DNA of 18,853 nt from Actinomycetota bacterium. GTDB taxonomy: Bacteria > Actinomycetota > Humimicrobiia > Humimicrobiales > Humimicrobiaceae. The position numbers and the translations under genes were made by a program. The notes under the pieces were generated by a model. The model had not been told where the DNA came from, did no database searches, and was given only the letters and a program-made list of their open reading frames with translations. Every line of letters begins with the position of its first letter. The first letter of the stretch is position 1. Below are positions 16,661 to 18,853 of this stretch, piece by piece. The DNA lies in contig DNFX01000102.1 in assembly GCA_003486795.1 (NCBI GenBank), positions 1-18,853 on the forward strand, in the 5' to 3' direction.

Positions 16661-17800
16661 TTATTTTCTAAAAGCATCTTTAAGATTTGCGAAAAAAGAT
16701 TTGCTCCCATCTCCGACCACTTCACCATGGTTATGGGCTATAGCCTTTAAAGATTCAATTTCATCTTTTGTAAGTTTGGTTGGGATTTTAACATTAACAT
16801 TTATAACAAGATCGCCTCTCCTGTATCCATTGAATTCAACCATCCCTCTTGATTTTAGTATTATTTTTGTATTGGGCTGTGTCCCAGGATCTATTACAAC
16901 TTCTTCTACCCCATCCAGGGTTTCAAAATCAACTTTTGTTCCAAGTATCGCCTGTGTAAAAGATATATTTATTGTTGACAGGATATCATTTCCGTTTCTT
17001 TTAAAATCAGGATGGGGAGTTATTTTTACATTTACAAAAAGATCTCCGTTAACAGATCCTCTTCCAAGAGAATTCCCTTTACCTGAAACTCTTATGCTGT
17101 CTCCTTCATGGATCCCTGCCGGTATCCTGACTTTAACTGATTTTTTCTGCCTGTAATAACCTTTGCCGGAACATTTTCTGCAGGGCTGTCTTATAATCTG
17201 CCCTGTTCCGTTACAATTTCCACATACTGATGATGTAACAATATTTCCGATAAATGTCTGTCTGGTATTTCTTACCTGGCCGGTACCATTGCACACATGA
17301 CATTTTTCTATACCGTCTTCTGTGGTACTACCTGTTCCGCTACATTCTTCACAAAGTTCGTTAACATTATATTCAACCTCTTTTTCAATACCAAAAGCAG
17401 CCTCTTTTAAACTGATTTCTACTCTGGTTTCTATATTGCTTCCTTTTGTCTGCCTTTTGGATGACGTTCTTGATGAATATGAATTACCTCCGAAACCTCC
17501 GAAAAACATATTAAATATATCTCCGAAGCCAAATTCACTGAAAACACTTTCTGAATCAAAATTATCAAAAAGACTGTTTGAAAAGCCGAAATTATCATAC
17601 TGTCTTCTTTTTTCTTCATTACTCAGTACAGCATAAGCTTCAGAAATTTCTTTGAATCTTTCTGCTTTTTCAGAGTCACCGTTATTAACATCCGGATGAT
17701 ATTCTCTTGCAAGCTTTCTGTATGATTTCTTTATCTCCTCAATTGTACAGGTTCTTTCGACCCCCAAAATTTCATAATAATCTTTGTTTCTTGATGCCAT
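16661..17800 (-). CDS. dnaJ: Chaperone protein DnaJ
   Basis: Type I Hsp40 co-chaperone that delivers unfolded clients to DnaK and stimulates its ATPase. All parts are present in 379 residues: J domain (about 6-70) with the HPD triad at 35-37; a G/F-rich linker (about 71-120) with FGFGDIFNMFFGGFGG; four zinc-finger repeats CEECSGTG (150), CHVCNGTG (167), CGNCNGTG (193) and CRKCSGKG (207); and the C-terminal client-binding domains. The ATG has AGAGG 7 nt upstream. Neither grpE nor dnaK lies between it and hrcA, so DnaK must be encoded elsewhere if present. HrcA-type heat-shock control is plausible from the neighbourhood, but no CIRCE element is seen in front of this gene. Confidence 0.97.
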   Translation of the reverse strand: MASRNKDYYEILGVERTCTIEEIKKSYRKLAREYHPDVNNGDSEKAERFKEISEAYAVLSNEEKRRQYDNFGFSNSLFDNFDSESVFSEFGFGDIFNMFFGGFGGNSYSSRTSSKRQTKGSNIETRVEISLKEAAFGIEKEVEYNVNELCEECSGTGSTTEDGIEKCHVCNGTGQVRNTRQTFIGNIVTSSVCGNCNGTGQIIRQPCRKCSGKGYYRQKKSVKVRIPAGIHEGDSIRVSGKGNSLGRGSVNGDLFVNVKITPHPDFKRNGNDILSTINISFTQAILGTKVDFETLDGVEEVVIDPGTQPNTKIILKSRGMVEFNGYRRGDLVINVNVKIPTKLTKDEIESLKAIAHNHGEVVGDGSKSFFANLKDAFRK

Positions 17801-18019
17801 TTAAATACCTCTATTTAAAAAAAATAATCATTAAATAATCATAAGCAAATATTTTATTTTAATGGAAATTATAAAAAATGCAAAATACTGCTTAGGAATT
17901 TTAATCTTTCCGGATACTGGGAAGAAATCCCGGGAATTTCTTTCATCAATATCTTGGTTATCCCTAATTATTATTTATTTCCGTTTATGCATTCTCTATG
18001 CAGAACTGCTTTATTCTAA
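17801..18019 (-). promoter_or_regulatory. 219-nt spacer upstream of dnaJ with imperfect palindrome and -10 element
   Basis: No gene is visible. The minus strand carries GAAAGAAATTCCCGGGATTTCTTC (17921-17944 in window coordinates): two 9-nt complementary arms, with two single-base bulges, around CCGG. Farther out, GGATA (17959-17963 as read on the minus strand) can pair with TATCC (17912-17916), enclosing it. No U-run follows, so it is an operator or leader structure rather than a terminator. A TATAAT (17868-17873) about 70 nt before dnaJ could be the promoter -10, but no convincing -35 accompanies it. The spacer may also contain decayed remains of the isomerase insertion. Confidence 0.35.
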
Positions 18020-18607
18020 TCATATTACCTGTATTTCCAGAAGGGCACATAAATCACATAGAGCCTCCATATGTTCGCCATAAGCTATTATTACATGCTG
18101 GGATGATACCTTTTGCGCAAACTCTTCTACTGTACAGCTTGTCGGTTCTATTTCAAGACTGGGTAGATACGGAGCAGGAGCTTCCCATCCAAATTCTTCC
18201 CATAAAGGAGGAGTTTTGGCTTTTCCTGTATATATATGCATAAAATATCTGCCCTTTTTATAAGTGAGCCTGGCGCAGGTAACAATACCGGTTTTTACTT
18301 TTGATACATTCAGCAGTGATTTGGATAACAGACCGAAAGCTGTAGGCATAACTCTTATGACTGCATGGGTAGGTATCCATCCTGCAACGCAAATTACCAG
18401 GCAGTCCATATCAGTATGTTTAAGTTTTTCTATCGCCGAGTCCGCAGTTTTATATTCCGGATCATCAATAACTATGCCGGCATCAATTATATCTGTGTCT
18501 GATCCTGAGAGTGTCCTGAGTGCTTCATCATGTTTAAGAACCAGCTTTTCAAAAGGTGTATTTACTTCTCCGAAACATACAAATGCTATTTTCTTTTTTC
18601 TTGTCAT
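18020..18607 (-). pseudogene. Internally deleted L-fucose/L-arabinose isomerase-family gene
   Basis: The 195-residue product looks like the two ends of a ~450-480-residue sugar isomerase (fucose/arabinose isomerase-like, COG2407 type) fused in frame. Residues 1-86 match the N-terminal domain: KIAFVCFGEVNTPFEK, and CVAGWIPTHAVIRV just before the join. Residues 87-195 match the C-terminal domain: VSKVKTGIVTCARLT, HIYTGKAKTPPLWEEFGWEAP, PSLEIEP, FAQKVSSQHVIIAYGEH and the end ALCDLCALLEIQVI. The join lies near 18349/18350. About 250-280 residues that should hold the metal-binding acidic and histidine residues are missing, so isomerase activity is not expected. The ATG at 18607 has GGGAG 6 nt upstream; an upstream in-frame TTG (18634) is less likely. 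Expression signals and frame are intact, so a short protein may still be made. Family match is from memory of motifs. Confidence 0.72.
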
Positions 18608-18648
18608 TGTTTTCTCCCGGATAAAATATATCAAAAAAATATTAATGA

Positions 18649-18684
18649 TTTTTATTTGACCAGTACTTTTTATTTGACCAGTAC
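18649..18684. repeat. Exact tandem duplication of an 18-bp unit upstream of the truncated isomerase gene
   Basis: On the minus strand GTACTGGTCAAATAAAAA occurs twice without mismatch, in the hrcA-isomerase gap and about 40 nt before the ATG at 18607. The core ACTGGTCAAA loosely resembles half-sites of GntR/FadR-type repressors (TGGT...). It may be a paired operator left from a sugar-responsive promoter, or a slippage product. Confidence 0.7.
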
Positions 18685-18718
18685 TATTAAAGAAAAGATT
18701 TTACTTGAAAATCATTCT

Positions 18719-18853
18719 TCAGCTTTTCAGATTAAGAATATCAGTAAGGTTCGCCCTGAATGTGTTTAATGTGGTTATAACTTTGAAATAATCCATTCTT
18801 TTCGGACCTATTATACCTATTGAACCTATCGAATTTCCGCTATAACAATATTT
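18719..18853 (-). CDS. hrcA: Heat-inducible transcription repressor HrcA, C-terminal fragment
   Basis: The last 44 codons of a gene that begins beyond the right edge. The translation includes SGNSIGSIGIIGPKRMDYFK, the highly conserved C-terminal signature of HrcA (GSIGIIGPxRMDY), followed by a normal-looking tail of about 23 residues and a TGA. HrcA binds CIRCE operators to repress groESL and dnaK operons and is folded by GroEL. Gene order hrcA-(isomerase remnant)-dnaJ-rsmE supports the call. The DNA-binding N-terminus and any CIRCE element before hrcA lie outside the window. Confidence 0.9.
   Translation of the reverse strand, partial: KYCYSGNSIGSIGIIGPKRMDYFKVITTLNTFRANLTDILNLKS

Noticed and set aside
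16569..17156. 195-codon plus-strand open frame across rsmE and dnaJ
   Set aside because: It spans the antisense of two well-supported genes and their boundary, and the product has no recognisable family.
17801..18019. CIRCE element (TTAGCACTC-N9-GAGTGCTAA) before dnaJ
   Set aside because: No such sequence or near match on either strand; the palindrome present is centred on CCCGGG.
1..18853. CRISPR arrays, insertion sequences, tRNA/rRNA genes, toxin-antitoxin or defence genes
   Set aside because: No regularly spaced repeats, transposase motifs, tRNA-like cloverleaf sequence or such protein families were seen on either strand; the window is a core-genome block.

Overview
The window is a contiguous block of core housekeeping genes, all on the minus strand, so transcription runs from high to low coordinates. 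DNA is AT-rich (roughly two thirds A+T by eye). In transcription order: hrcA (3' end only), a truncated sugar isomerase, dnaJ, rsmE, mtaB, a HIT-family gene, phoH, a pgpH-type HD phosphodiesterase gene, ybeY, a GNAT acetyltransferase, era, deoC, recO, glyQ, glyS, ppdK, dgt and dnaG (5' end only).

Organism: the order is the conserved hrcA-to-dnaG neighbourhood of Gram-positive-type bacteria and deep-branching relatives. mtaB beside rsmE, a pgpH gene between phoH and ybeY, two-subunit glycyl-tRNA synthetase and ppdK after glyS recall clostridia. hrcA and dnaJ without grpE-dnaK, with dgt directly before dnaG, recall Actinomycetota. Low GC, ppdK and deoC would suit an anaerobic fermenter, for example a low-GC deep-branching actinobacterial or clostridia-like lineage. 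The sequence does not settle the phylum.

Layout: 18853-17801 holds the end of the heat-shock repressor gene, an in-frame deletion derivative of an L-fucose/L-arabinose isomerase-like gene behind an 18-bp tandem repeat, and a 219-nt spacer with an imperfect palindrome. 17800-12997 is protein folding (DnaJ) and RNA modification or quality control (RsmE, MtaB, PhoH), plus a HIT protein. 12974-8778 holds the c-di-AMP phosphodiesterase candidate and ribosome maturation (YbeY, Era) with a GNAT gene. 8725-7133 is deoxyribose-phosphate aldolase and RecO. 7028-4046 is GlyQ/GlyS, behind a well-formed sigma70-type promoter that seems to give a leaderless mRNA. 3989-1 is PPDK, dNTP triphosphohydrolase and the start of primase.

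The genes mostly serve ribosome assembly, tRNA charging and modification, DNA replication and repair, and dNTP supply. No mobile element, CRISPR array, tRNA or rRNA gene is visible, and no convincing new multi-gene system. The best points for a second look are the internally deleted isomerase, the leaderless-type promoters of glyQ and probably recO, and the short exact tandem duplications in three intergenic spacers.
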